A DNA stretch of 57,554 bases from JAXMHQ01 sp046346665 (GTDB taxonomy: Bacteria; Verrucomicrobiota; Verrucomicrobiia; Limisphaerales; JAXMHQ01): the NCBI GenBank assembly GCA_046346665.1, contig JAXMHQ010000033.1, positions 1 through 57,554 of the forward strand. The letters are read 5' to 3'. Made by a program: the position numbers and the translations under genes. Each line of letters opens with the position of its first letter. Position 1 is the first letter of the stretch. The notes below the pieces were generated by a model. It worked only from the letters and a program-made list of their open reading frames with translations. It had not been told where the DNA came from and did no database searches. Positions 31,417-39,828 of the stretch are shown one piece after another.

Positions 31417-31752
31417 TTACGGCTGCGGCTGCTGCTGCGGCGGAGCCGGGCTGGGCGGAATGGATCCGAGCTTCAACACTTCAGCCCGCATTTCCTTGCC
31501 CGGCTTGAACTTGACCACGGAACGTTCCGGGATCGGCACATCCGTCTCGGGAGCATTCGGGTTTCTTCCAATCCGCGCCTTGCGCACCTTGACTTCAAAC
31601 ACACCGAAGTTGCGCAACTCGACTTTGTCGCCCTTGGCCAGCGCTTCGGCGATATAATCAAGGGTTTTTTGCACAACATCCAACACCTGCTGCTGCACGA
31701 GCCCGCTCTCATTACTGATGCGGGTGACCAGATCTCGCTTTGTCAGGGTCAT
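31417..31752 (-). CDS. HU/IHF-family DNA-binding protein
   Basis: This protein of about 111 residues folds as an HU-type histone-like protein that bends DNA. MTLTKRDLVTRISNES opens helix 1. RNFGVFEVKVRKARIGRNPN carries the arm with the conserved GRNP, followed by VVKFKPGKEMRAEV. A Pro/Gln-rich tail (SPAPPQQQPQP) extends it beyond the usual 90 residues. The ATG at 31750-31752 was chosen over an upstream in-frame start that is not family-like. A clear terminator follows. Confidence 0.93.
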   Translation of the reverse strand: MTLTKRDLVTRISNESGLVQQQVLDVVQKTLDYIAEALAKGDKVELRNFGVFEVKVRKARIGRNPNAPETDVPIPERSVVKFKPGKEMRAEVLKLGSIPPSPAPPQQQPQP

Positions 31753-31928
31753 AGTTTGATGGTTGGTTGATGGATCTGACGTCGCGGGTATAACCTGCGT
31801 GACGCCAGCGGTCAAGGGGTATTTTGACCCCTCCGGCGCGGACCGGATCCAGGGCAGTCTCCGATTTAGAGAGACATTTGGCCAGAGGATGAGTGCGTTT
31901 CGTCCGGTCGAGGTGCTGTTGAAGGGGG

Positions 31929-32013
31929 TCCGCCAACTTACGTTGGCGGCTACGGGAGCTGAGGAGGATCCGCCAACTTACGTTGGCGGCTACGCTGGCG
32001 GCTACGTTGGCGG
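31929..32013. repeat. GCCAACTTACGTTGGC hairpins with GGCGGCTACG units
   Basis: Two copies of the perfect palindrome GCCAACTTACGTTGGC variant are followed by three GGCGGCTACG(T/C)T units. They run up to the pyrD stop codon. The spacer 31753-32013 otherwise shows nothing coding. Confidence 0.8.
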
Positions 32014-32925
32014 CTATGGGGTTAGGATGGAACCGACGAGTTCCTTGAGATCGTTGATTCTCTTTCGCTCCATGAAATCGCGGATGCCGGAGACGACGTC
32101 CAGGGCGGTGCGGGGTTCGTAGAAGTTTGCGGTGCCGACGGCGACGGCTGATGCGCCGGCCATGAAGAACTCGATGGCATCCGGCGCGGATTGAATTCCG
32201 CCCATGCCGATGATCGGAATTTTCACAGCCTTGGCGGCTTCCCAGACGAGCTTGACGGCGATGGGCTTGATGCAAGGCCCGGTCAATCCGCCGGTGACAT
32301 TCGCGAGGCGCGGCCGGCGTGTTTCGATATCGATCGCCATGGCGGGGTAACTGTTGGTGATGGAGAGGGCGTCGCTGCCGGCGTCCTGGGCGGCGCGGGC
32401 GAACGGGGCGATGCTGACGACGTTGGGGCTCATTTTGGTGATGAGCGGCAGGGTGGTGGCCTTGCGGCAGGCGCGGACGACTTCGTCCAGCAGTTTGAGA
32501 TCGGTCCCGAACTGCGCGCCGCCTTCCTTGATGTTCGGGCAGGAGACGTTCAACTCGAGCGCACCCACGCCGCCCAGCGCATCGAAACGCCGCGCCACCT
32601 CCGCGTATTCTTCCACCGTCGTGCCCCAGATATTGATGATCGTCGGGACCTTGAGTCCATTCAGGAACGGCCAATATTTTTTGATGAAGCCGTCCACGCC
32701 CGGGCCCTGCAATCCGATGGCGTTGAGCATGCCGCTGGTGACCTCGGCGGTGCGCGGGGTGGGGTTGCCGCGGACCGGGTTCAGGCGGATGCCTTTGACC
32801 GTGACCGCGCCGAGCTGGTTGAGGTCGATGAGTTCCGCGTATTCGGCTCCGTAACCGAAGGTGCCGGACGCGACCGTCACCGGGTTTTGCATCCGCATGG
32901 AGCCGATTTGGACTGAGCAATTCAT
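32014..32925 (-). CDS. pyrD: Dihydroorotate dehydrogenase, class 1B catalytic subunit
   Basis: This protein of about 303 residues oxidises dihydroorotate to orotate with bound FMN in pyrimidine synthesis. NPVTVASGTFGYGAEY is near the N-terminus, LELNVSCPNIKEGG holds the class 1 catalytic Cys, TKMSPNV follows, and the FMN-phosphate region GMGGIQSAPDAIEFFMAGAS with GTANF is near the C-terminus. It pairs with pyrK, whose stop overlaps the pyrD start by 4 bp, so it uses NAD via PyrK and not quinone. Confidence 0.95.
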   Translation of the reverse strand: MNCSVQIGSMRMQNPVTVASGTFGYGAEYAELIDLNQLGAVTVKGIRLNPVRGNPTPRTAEVTSGMLNAIGLQGPGVDGFIKKYWPFLNGLKVPTIINIWGTTVEEYAEVARRFDALGGVGALELNVSCPNIKEGGAQFGTDLKLLDEVVRACRKATTLPLITKMSPNVVSIAPFARAAQDAGSDALSITNSYPAMAIDIETRRPRLANVTGGLTGPCIKPIAVKLVWEAAKAVKIPIIGMGGIQSAPDAIEFFMAGASAVAVGTANFYEPRTALDVVSGIRDFMERKRINDLKELVGSILTP

Positions 32926-33725
32926 TGGGGATTCCATTCGACGAGGCTCGAATCGAACACGGGTCCGTCGGTGCAGGTGCGCTGGTATTCCCAGCCGCCG
33001 CCGGAAGTTTTCACCGGGATGACGCAGGTGAGGCACACGCCCACGCCGCAGCACATGTGTTCGTCCATGGACAATTCCGCCGGGATATTGAATTCCTCGG
33101 CCAGTTTGCCGACGGCTTTGAGCATCGGGGTGGGGCCGCAGGCGAACAGTTTCCGGCCCGTGGCGGCGCGGCGCAGCTCGGTTGTCAGGGGCAGTGTGAC
33201 GAGTCCTTTTTCGCCGTGGCTGCCGTCTTCGGTCGCGGCGCGGATCTCCCAGCCGATCGATTGAAATTCCTTTTCGCAGAGGATATCGAGCTTGCGCCGG
33301 CCGCCGACGAACACGATGCCTTTGACGGGGGACCGGGCTGCGAGCAGGTAGAGTGCGGCCATGCCGTAGCCGCCGGCGACGAGCAGGGGAATTTCGGTCT
33401 CCGGCACGGTGAATCCGCGACCGAGCGGTCCGAGCAATCCGAGTTCCTCGCCTGCGCGCATGCGGGAGAGCGCCGAGGTGCCTTTGCCGACGGATTTGTA
33501 GAGGAACGTGACGGTGTCGGCGGAGGATTGAAAGATGCTGAACGGCCGGCGGAGCAGGGCCTCGCGCATCGGCAGTATGCGGATATGGGCGAACTGGCCT
33601 GGTTGAACCAGCGGCGCGACGCGCGGGGCGCGCACCGTGAGCCGGTAATACTGGTCGATATCCCGTTCGTTCGAAATGATCTGGACCGTTTCGTCAATCA
33701 TCGCCGGGCCCAGAATGGGTTGCAT
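32922..33725 (-). CDS. pyrK: Dihydroorotate dehydrogenase electron-transfer subunit
   Basis: This protein of about 267 residues carries FAD and a [2Fe-2S] cluster and passes electrons from PyrD to NAD. The FAD-binding RRPFSIF is near 59-65, the NAD-binding LLVAGGYGMAALYLLA near 113-128, and the cluster cysteines lie in MCCGVGVCLTC plus a further Cys in YQRTC. The ATG at 33723-33725 is the start, and translation is coupled to pyrD. Confidence 0.94.
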   Translation of the reverse strand: MQPILGPAMIDETVQIISNERDIDQYYRLTVRAPRVAPLVQPGQFAHIRILPMREALLRRPFSIFQSSADTVTFLYKSVGKGTSALSRMRAGEELGLLGPLGRGFTVPETEIPLLVAGGYGMAALYLLAARSPVKGIVFVGGRRKLDILCEKEFQSIGWEIRAATEDGSHGEKGLVTLPLTTELRRAATGRKLFACGPTPMLKAVGKLAEEFNIPAELSMDEHMCCGVGVCLTCVIPVKTSGGGWEYQRTCTDGPVFDSSLVEWNPQ

Positions 33726-33742
33726 TGGAGGAGGTGTCAACT

Positions 33743-33976
33743 GAAGGCAGAAGTTAGAATGCAGAATGCAGAAACGCCGACCAACCAACTGCAGCGGGTG
33801 GTGGGGCGAGACTCTGTCGAGCCCTGACATCCAGCGGAGTGCTGGAGTCAAGGAGTTGTGGAGTGCTGAAGGACCAGTCGTGATTTCAATGTCCCTTCAC
33901 TCCAGAACTCCATCACTCCAGCCTTTCGAGGGCTCGACGGAGTCTCGCCCCACCGAGTCTCGCCTCACCCGCCATT
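33743..33976. repeat. Nested composite inverted repeat between pyrK and shc
   Basis: The outermost arms are tandem GAATGCA heptamers (33743-33774) opposed by TTCTGCC heptamers (33979-33999), which run into the 3' end of shc. Inside is a 154-bp composite with family-2 arms at 33800-33826 and 33928-33953, and inner GGAGT/ACTCC arms at about 33835-33868 and 33894-33924. Confidence 0.88.
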
Positions 33977-35938
33977 TTACATTCTGCCTTCTGCCTTGGC
34001 GAGGTGGACTTCGCCGTTGTGCGAGGCGCGGTTCTGGAGCAGGTTTCGGTAGGTGGCGAAGGCGAGCAGCGGCCAGGCGTTCCGGTACATGTCGTACTTC
34101 AGGTAAAACACCTTCGGGAATCCAGTGCCGGTGGTTTCCAGTTCCGTCCATGAACCGTCGGCGTTCTGGGAGCGGATGAGGTAATCGATGCCGCGTTTGA
34201 TGCTGGCGCGGTCGGGATCGCCCATGGCGCAGAGGCCCATGACGGCCCAGGCGGTTTGGGAGGCGGTGCTGGGGCCCTGGCCTTTGAAAACGGGATCGTC
34301 GTAGGTGTTGCAGCGTTCGCCCCAGCCGCCGTCCTCGTGCTGAACGCTTTCGAGCCAGTCGCGCGCCTTGAGCAGCCACGGCTGGTTCATGTCGATGTTC
34401 ATCGCGCGCAACCCGCGCAGCACCTGCCAGGTGCCATAGATGTAATTCACACCCCAGCGGCCGTACCAGGATCCGTCGGGTTCCTGCTGGCGCCGGACGT
34501 ATTCCAGCGCCACTTTGACCTGGGGATGCGAGGTCTCCCAGCCCTCGTAACCGAGCAACTCGAGGATGCGCGCGGTGATGTCGGCGCATTCGGGGTCGAG
34601 CATGGCGTTGTGATCCGCGAACGGGACTTTTTCGAGAATGTTATTGGTGCAATCCTTGTCGAACGCCGCCCAGCCGCCGTCCTTGCACTGGAACGTCATC
34701 ATCCAATCGAGCCCGCGCTTGAAGCATTCGTCGCGGCGCTTCGGATTGTCCGTAGGCACCTTGCGCAACGCCAGCAGCACCATCGCGGTGTCGTCCACGT
34801 CGGGGTTCCACTTGTTGTTGTATTCGAACACCCAGCCGCTGGGCTCAACTTTGGCCGGGTTTTTGTACTGCCAGTCGCCGCGGAACCGGATTTCGCGATC
34901 CATCATCCAGTCGACCGCTTGTTTCAATTTGGGATGATCCGCGGGGATGCCGGATTCCTGGAGGCAGATGGTGACGATGGCGGTGTCCCAGACGGGGGAG
35001 AAGCAGGGTTCGATGCGGACGCTGTCGGCGGTTTCGTGTTCGAGTTTTTTGAGTTCGTGTTCGGCGCGTTTGACTTCGGGATGGTCGTCGGGATAGCCCA
35101 GGGCCTTGAGGGCGATGAGCGAATTGAGCATCGCCGGGAAGATGGCGGCGAGGCCGTCGGAGCCCTCGAACCGTTCGAGCATCCATTGTTCGGCGCGTTT
35201 GAGGGCGCGGCGGCGGAACGGGTGGATGCCGTTTTCGGCGAACCACTCGGCGAACTTGTGCAGGCGGTCCAGCCAGAGGAAGAAGTTGCGCCAGGAAACG
35301 CGTTCCGGGTCGGGCGCGAGCGCGAGGTCGCGTTCGTGCAGGCCGTGCGGGTAAAGTTCGTCGAGGTTGAGGTTGTTCGCCGGGGGCCGGGTGGGTTTGA
35401 AATGGTTGATGATGGCGAGCGGGACGAGCATGCCGCGCGACCAGTTGCTCATGTCCCAGAAATTCACGTGGAACCATTTCCCGATGAGCAGCACTTCGCA
35501 CGGAATGGTGGGGACATATTCCCACGGGAACAGGCCGAGCAGCGCGAGATAGAGCTTCGAGAACGTGTTCATCCGGGGCACGCCGCCCAGGTTCAACGCC
35601 ATCTCGCGCGCCTTCAACATCCGCCAGTCCGTCACCGGCATCCCCGCCAGCTTCAACGCCAGGTAGGCCTTGATCGTGGCGTTCACCTCCGCCGGTCCGC
35701 CGTAGTAAATGTTCCATCCGCCGTCCGGCAACTGCATCGACAGGATGTGATTCACCGCCTTGCGCTGCCATTCGGGGTCCACTTTGCCGTTCCAGTGATG
35801 GTAAGCCACCGTGTCGGAAACGATGGTGGAATCGACCATGAGTTCGCCCACCCAGAATCCTTCCGGGTTCTGGATGCCGAGCAAATACGACTGCGACCGG
35901 TGAATCGCTTCTTCGAGTTGCGGGTGAACGGTTCCCAT
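33977..35938 (-). CDS. shc: Squalene-hopene cyclase
   Basis: This protein of about 653 residues cyclises squalene to hopene, giving membrane hopanoids; the family is membrane-associated. The catalytic DVDDTA motif is at 380-385, with the central acid D382. Several QW-type repeats are visible (GWAAFDKD, QEPDGSWYGRWG, EDGGWGERCNTYDDP, NADGSW). The length is typical. The ATG at 35936-35938 was chosen; a GTG at 35992 would add 18 residues. The last residues (AKAEGRM) and the stop codon lie inside the heptamer repeat downstream. No squalene synthase genes (hpnC/D/E) are in the window. Confidence 0.95.
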   Translation of the reverse strand: MGTVHPQLEEAIHRSQSYLLGIQNPEGFWVGELMVDSTIVSDTVAYHHWNGKVDPEWQRKAVNHILSMQLPDGGWNIYYGGPAEVNATIKAYLALKLAGMPVTDWRMLKAREMALNLGGVPRMNTFSKLYLALLGLFPWEYVPTIPCEVLLIGKWFHVNFWDMSNWSRGMLVPLAIINHFKPTRPPANNLNLDELYPHGLHERDLALAPDPERVSWRNFFLWLDRLHKFAEWFAENGIHPFRRRALKRAEQWMLERFEGSDGLAAIFPAMLNSLIALKALGYPDDHPEVKRAEHELKKLEHETADSVRIEPCFSPVWDTAIVTICLQESGIPADHPKLKQAVDWMMDREIRFRGDWQYKNPAKVEPSGWVFEYNNKWNPDVDDTAMVLLALRKVPTDNPKRRDECFKRGLDWMMTFQCKDGGWAAFDKDCTNNILEKVPFADHNAMLDPECADITARILELLGYEGWETSHPQVKVALEYVRRQQEPDGSWYGRWGVNYIYGTWQVLRGLRAMNIDMNQPWLLKARDWLESVQHEDGGWGERCNTYDDPVFKGQGPSTASQTAWAVMGLCAMGDPDRASIKRGIDYLIRSQNADGSWTELETTGTGFPKVFYLKYDMYRNAWPLLAFATYRNLLQNRASHNGEVHLAKAEGRM

Positions 35939-36059
35939 GACCGGGCTTCCCGACGGTCCGCCCGGGCGGTTTTGTTGAACGGCTGTAGACACTCCATGTA
36001 CATTGCGAATCCAGTCACGGGCTGTAAAGCGCAGAATGTGACACGTACATGCGACGGGA

Positions 36060-36162
36060 ATCCGCAATCTCACGATTGCGGCTACGACGGAGGGGGAACC
36101 GCAATCTCACGATTGCGGCTACGGTGCACTGGTAGCCGCGATCGTCAGATCGCGGTTCCTCT
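36060..36162. repeat. GTAGCCGC-type hairpins upstream of shc and dapF
   Basis: Two forward units CCGCAATCTCACGATTGCGG (each itself a palindrome) and one variant CGATCGTCAGATCGCGG lie in the divergent spacer. They match the family at 4771-4884. No promoter is obvious to me within them. Confidence 0.85.
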
Positions 36163-36222
36163 GCAACATCGCGTCTTTTTTCCCCTTGGCGCTTCCGGGC
36201 GGGGACGTTAGCGTTGCACGGC

Positions 36223-37065
36223 ATGAAATTCACGAAATACCACGCCCTGGGAAACGACTATCTTGTGATCGATCCCCACGATGTGGAGTCGCCGCTCACG
36301 CAATCCCAGGTGCGGACGATCTGTCACCGGAATTTCGGGATCGGCTCCGACGGCATCCTGTTCGGGCCTTTGCCGTCGAAGTCCGCCGCGTTCGGGCTGC
36401 GCATTTACAATCCGGACGGCAGCGAGGCGGAGAAGAGCGGCAACGGGCTGCGGATTTTTTCGCGTTATCTCTGGGATCGCAAGCTGGTGTCGGACCGCGA
36501 ATTCACCGTTGAGACACCCGGCGGCATTGTGAAATCGACCGTGTTCGACAACGGCCGCAGTGTGCGGGTCGACATGGGCCGGGTGAGTTTCTGGAGCGAC
36601 CAGGTGCCGGTGGCGGGGCCGCGGCGCGAGGTTTTGAAGGAGCAAATTGAAATCGGGGGCTCGACATTCACTTATTGCGCCGCCACGGTGGGCAATCCGC
36701 ATTGCGTCGTCCTGCTCGCCACCACGCCCGAGCTGGCGCGAAAGTGGGGGCCGCAGTTTGAAGTACATCCCAGCTTCCCCAACCGCACCAACGTCCAGTT
36801 CCTCGAAGTGCTCGACCGCGCCAATATCCGCATCGAAATCTGGGAGCGCGGCGCCGGTTACACGCTGGCATCCGGCAGCAGCAGCAGCGCCGCCGCCGCC
36901 GTCGCCCACAAACTCGGCTTGTGCGACCGCTCCATCACCGTCCACATGCCCGGCGGAAAATTGTCCATCGAAATCTCCGACGATTTCCAGATCCGCATGA
37001 CCGGGCCGGTGACCAGGATCGGGCAGGGGACCATCGACGCGGAGGGGTTGGGACAAACGGTGTAG
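36223..37065 (+). CDS. dapF: Diaminopimelate epimerase-family protein lacking both catalytic cysteines
   Basis: This protein of about 280 residues matches DapF along its length: LGNDYLVIDP near the N-terminus, GIGSDGILFG, NPDGSEAEKSGNGLRIF, VGNPHCVVL, and ERGAGYTLASGSSSSAAAAVA. DapF converts LL- to meso-diaminopimelate with two cysteines as acid/base; they normally sit in CGNG and (A/S)CG(T/S)G. Here those positions are Ser72 and Ser217, coded AGC and TCC. All surrounding substrate-binding motifs remain. It may be a naturally Ser/Ser variant of the epimerase, a racemase for another substrate, or less active. dapA and dapB are 26 kb away. A TTG at 36214 is a weaker alternative start. Confidence 0.85.
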   Translation: MKFTKYHALGNDYLVIDPHDVESPLTQSQVRTICHRNFGIGSDGILFGPLPSKSAAFGLRIYNPDGSEAEKSGNGLRIFSRYLWDRKLVSDREFTVETPGGIVKSTVFDNGRSVRVDMGRVSFWSDQVPVAGPRREVLKEQIEIGGSTFTYCAATVGNPHCVVLLATTPELARKWGPQFEVHPSFPNRTNVQFLEVLDRANIRIEIWERGAGYTLASGSSSSAAAAVAHKLGLCDRSITVHMPGGKLSIEISDDFQIRMTGPVTRIGQGTIDAEGLGQTV

Positions 37066-37106
37066 AACAGGATCGAGGCTAAACTCGTCCCCGTCCTCGA
37101 TACACC

Positions 37107-37179
37107 GGATTAGTGGATAAATGGATTCTTGGATTGATGGATTTCGCGCGGGAGTCTTTCCATTTATCCAACAATGCAT
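37107..37179. repeat. Family-1 inverted repeat after dapF
   Basis: Tandem GGATAAATGGATTCTTGG units (37107-37143) oppose CCATTTATCCAACAATGC units (37160-37192). The loop is TTTCGCGCGGGAGTC. The right arm overlaps the 3' end of the next gene by about 13 bp. Confidence 0.85.
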
Positions 37180-37785
37180 TTATCCGACAATCCTGGGGTG
37201 GACCGCCCGAGCACGGCGACGAGCACGAGGCGCCACCGCCGCCGCGGCCAGTGCCAGCAGTGCAGTGGACGAGGGTTCCGGCACCACAGACTCCACAACA
37301 AATCGCGCGCCGACATCGGAACCGGGCTGTCCGCTGTAGAGCCAGGAAGTTCCAATCGGTGTGCCGGGATAGGCGGCGGCGTCGCCCGACAGGACCGCGG
37401 GGGTGTCCAGGCTGGAGAAGCGGAACGTCAGCGACGAGCCCGGCTGGAGGAAGTTGATGGTGGAATTCGCGTAGAACAGGATCGACGACGCGCCGCCGCC
37501 GGGGTTGACGATGCTGAACGTCCAGCCGGCCGGGGCCGTCACGCTGGCGGGCGCTGTCGGCAGGTAGAACTGGCCGGGAATCCAGGCATACCAGAACGTG
37601 CCGATTGTGGTGGGCCCGGTGTTTTGAAGTGCGATGGAATAATTGTAAAGCCCTCCGGCCCCGGCGTTCGACGTCATCGTGGCATCCGCCAGCTCGTTTT
37701 GGGCGCAGGCGGCGACCGGCAGTTGAGTCCAAACGACAAACCAAAGCGCCCTGCGCAATCCCGCCAGTTTACGTGAGGTGTTCAT
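37180..37785 (-). CDS. PEP-CTERM exported protein
   Basis: This 201-residue protein has an N-terminal signal peptide (LRRALWFVVWTQLPVAACAQ), a beta-rich central part of about 130 residues without a recognised family, and a PEP-CTERM sorting tag at the end: VVPEPSSTALLALAAAAVAP followed by an arginine cluster. Such proteins are processed by an exosortase and delivered to the cell surface or extracellular matrix. No exosortase gene is in the window. The tag is followed by about 12 extra residues encoded by repeat DNA, longer than usual. Confidence 0.82.
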   Translation of the reverse strand: MNTSRKLAGLRRALWFVVWTQLPVAACAQNELADATMTSNAGAGGLYNYSIALQNTGPTTIGTFWYAWIPGQFYLPTAPASVTAPAGWTFSIVNPGGGASSILFYANSTINFLQPGSSLTFRFSSLDTPAVLSGDAAAYPGTPIGTSWLYSGQPGSDVGARFVVESVVPEPSSTALLALAAAAVAPRARRRARAVHPRIVG

Positions 37786-37976
37786 AAGGATGCGCCGGGC
37801 ATCGCCGGCTCACGGTTAAGAGGCGCGAGTCCGCAAAAGGTTCCCGCGAGATTCGCCCGGCGGGATTTTCCCAGTTGCTGGGCTCCGACGGAGTGCTGCG
37901 ACGGGCTGCGTGGCAGGATTTTTTCTGGAAAGCCCGTCGGTTATGCCCCACATTAACCCGCTCGACCAAACACGTT

Positions 37977-39257
37977 ATGGACGTCAAATTGCCTCGCCTG
38001 GGTGAAGGTGCCGATTCCGGCACCGTGGTGAACATTTTTGTGAAGGAAGGCGACACGGTCGCCAAGGACCAGCCGATCCTGGAGCTCGAGAACGAGAAAG
38101 CGGTCGCCACCATCCCGGCGCCCGCCGCCGGCACCGTCACCCGCATCCATGCCAAGCCCGGCGACAAACTGTCCGTCGGCCAAAAAATCCTGACGCTTTC
38201 GGGATCCGCCGAACCGGCGGCCAAACCCGCCGCCGCACCCGCGGCCAAGTCCCGCCCCGCCGCTCCCGAACCTGAGCCGGAACCTGAAGCGGCTGCGCCG
38301 GAGCCGGAACAGGAAGCCGCAGGTGATTCGCCCGTCTCCACCGCGCCGCCTGCCGCGTCGCCCGCCATTCGCAAACTCGCGCGCGACCTCGGCATCGATC
38401 TTGCCCGCGTGCGCGGCAGCGCCCGGGGCGGCCGCATCGAATTGGCCGATGTGCGCGCCTACATTCAGCGTCTTCAGAAGCTGGCCGCCCAGTTCAAGAG
38501 CGCGCCGGCTCCCGCGGCCGCCGCCCGGCCCGCGCCGGAATCGATCGATTTCTCCAAGTGGGGCCCGGTCCGGCCGCAGCCGATGTCGTCGCTCCGGCAG
38601 GTGATTGCGCGCCGGATGCTGGAGAACTGGAATGCCATTCCGCACGTGACGCAATTCGACGACGCGGACCTGGGAGCGATCCTGGCGCTGCGCAAAAAGC
38701 ATCTCGATGCCTATGCGAAGAAGGGCAGCCGGCTGACGGTGACCGCGTTTGTGATTCGCGCGGTGGCGTTGACGCTGAAGCGCCACCCGGTTTTCAATTC
38801 CAGTCTCGACGAGGCGTCGCAGCAGATTGTCTTCAAGGATTACGTGCACCTGGGCATTGCGGTGGACACCGAGGCGGGGCTGATTGTCCCGGTGTTGCGG
38901 GATGCCGACAAGAAGGACCTGGCGACGCTGAGCCGGGAGCTCGAGGATTTGGCGGTCCGGGCGCGGGACCGGAAGGTGACCGCGGACGAGCTCAAGGGCG
39001 GCACGTTCACGATTTCGAACCAGGGCGGCATTGGCGGCGCGCATTTCACTCCGATTGTGAACAGGCCCGAGGTGGCGATTTTGGGACTTGGCCGTGCCCG
39101 GCCGATGCCGGTGGCCCGCGACGGCAAGGTGGAAGTGCGGACCCTGTTGCCGCTGGCATTGTCCTACGATCACCGCGTCATCGACGGCGGCAGCGCGGCG
39201 AGGTTTATGGTGGATCTGGTGCAGGCAATCGAGGGATTTGAAGGGGTGGACTCGTAA
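37977..39257 (+). CDS. aceF: Dihydrolipoamide acetyltransferase (E2 of pyruvate dehydrogenase)
   Basis: This 426-residue E2 has one lipoyl domain (about 1-77, lipoyl-lysine K41 in LENEKAVATI), an Ala/Pro/Glu linker, and a peripheral subunit-binding domain (about 125-160; SPAIRKLARDLGIDLARVRG). The catalytic core runs from about 185 to 426 with H399 and D403 in SYDHRVIDGG. The single lipoyl domain is like many non-enterobacterial E2 proteins. The ATG at 37977 was chosen over an upstream in-frame start outside the family. Its partners are aceE (6.4 kb) and lpdA (39.8 kb). Confidence 0.94.
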   Translation: MDVKLPRLGEGADSGTVVNIFVKEGDTVAKDQPILELENEKAVATIPAPAAGTVTRIHAKPGDKLSVGQKILTLSGSAEPAAKPAAAPAAKSRPAAPEPEPEPEAAAPEPEQEAAGDSPVSTAPPAASPAIRKLARDLGIDLARVRGSARGGRIELADVRAYIQRLQKLAAQFKSAPAPAAAARPAPESIDFSKWGPVRPQPMSSLRQVIARRMLENWNAIPHVTQFDDADLGAILALRKKHLDAYAKKGSRLTVTAFVIRAVALTLKRHPVFNSSLDEASQQIVFKDYVHLGIAVDTEAGLIVPVLRDADKKDLATLSRELEDLAVRARDRKVTADELKGGTFTISNQGGIGGAHFTPIVNRPEVAILGLGRARPMPVARDGKVEVRTLLPLALSYDHRVIDGGSAARFMVDLVQAIEGFEGVDS

Positions 39258-39258
39258 T

Positions 39259-39289
39259 CGTCCTCGTGCTCGTGCTCGTCCTCGAATCT
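39259..39289. repeat. Left CGTCCTCGTGCTCG arm flanking the four-helix gene
   Basis: Tandem 6-bp units CGTCCT/CGTGCT (ATCGTCCTCGTGCTCGTGCT and on) fill the 31 bp between aceF and the four-helix-bundle gene. The opposed arm is at 39718-39760. Confidence 0.8.
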
Positions 39290-39778
39290 ATGAACTCAAC
39301 CGGCGTGAAATTCGACCATGAAAAGCTCGATGTGTATCAACTCGAGCTTCGTTTTGTCGAGTGGCTGTCGCCTTTCCTTGACGAAGTCGGTTCACGCAAA
39401 GGCCGGACGCGCGAGATTTGTGATCAGCTCGATCGGGCCAGCCTCTCAATTTTGCTGAACACCGCCGAAGGCAATGGTCGTCGCCAGCGCCAAACCCGGG
39501 CGAAGTTTTTCGATGATGCCAGAGGGTCTGCAACCGAGTGCGCGGCGTGCCTGGACGCGGCCGTTGCGAAGAAGCCTTCTTCACTCACGAGAATTAATGA
39601 GGGTAAAATCCTCCTCCTGAGAATCGTTTCCATCCTGTGCAAATTGGTCCAGCGATTCGAGTCGCCTGAGACTCTGTACGAGCAAGCCGTCGAGTGCCAC
39701 GTTTCGGATGTCAAAGGGGCATCGAGGACGAGGACGAGGACGACGACGAGCACGACTCGCGCTTTGGCGCGCGGCTGA
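39290..39778 (+). CDS. Four-helix-bundle protein (23S rRNA insert type)
   Basis: This protein of about 162 residues has a four-helix-bundle pattern: DHEKLDVYQLELRFVEWLSP, REICDQLDRASLSILLNTAEGNGR, and EGKILLLRIVSILCKLVQRF. The NTAEGNGR segment is the hallmark of the family named after proteins encoded in 23S rRNA intervening sequences. The function is unknown. The last residues (ASRTRTRTTTSTTRALARG) come from the right flanking repeat, so the natural C-terminus was probably altered or extended. It splits the aceF-lpdA pair. Confidence 0.82.
   Translation: MNSTGVKFDHEKLDVYQLELRFVEWLSPFLDEVGSRKGRTREICDQLDRASLSILLNTAEGNGRRQRQTRAKFFDDARGSATECAACLDAAVAKKPSSLTRINEGKILLLRIVSILCKLVQRFESPETLYEQAVECHVSDVKGASRTRTRTTTSTTRALARG
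39718..39760. repeat. Right GAGGACGAGCACG arm flanking the four-helix gene
   Basis: Tandem GAGGAC and GACGAG units are complementary to the left arm at 39259-39289. They lie within the 3' end of the coding sequence. Confidence 0.8.
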
Positions 39779-39815
39779 TCCATTTATCCAATAATCCAAC
39801 CATCCAATAATCCAC
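39779..39815. repeat. Single family-1 arm before lpdA
   Basis: CCATTTATCCAATAATCCAA and further AATCC units form a right-hand arm without a left partner nearby. Confidence 0.7.
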
Positions 39816-39828
39816 CCCGTCCCCCCCC

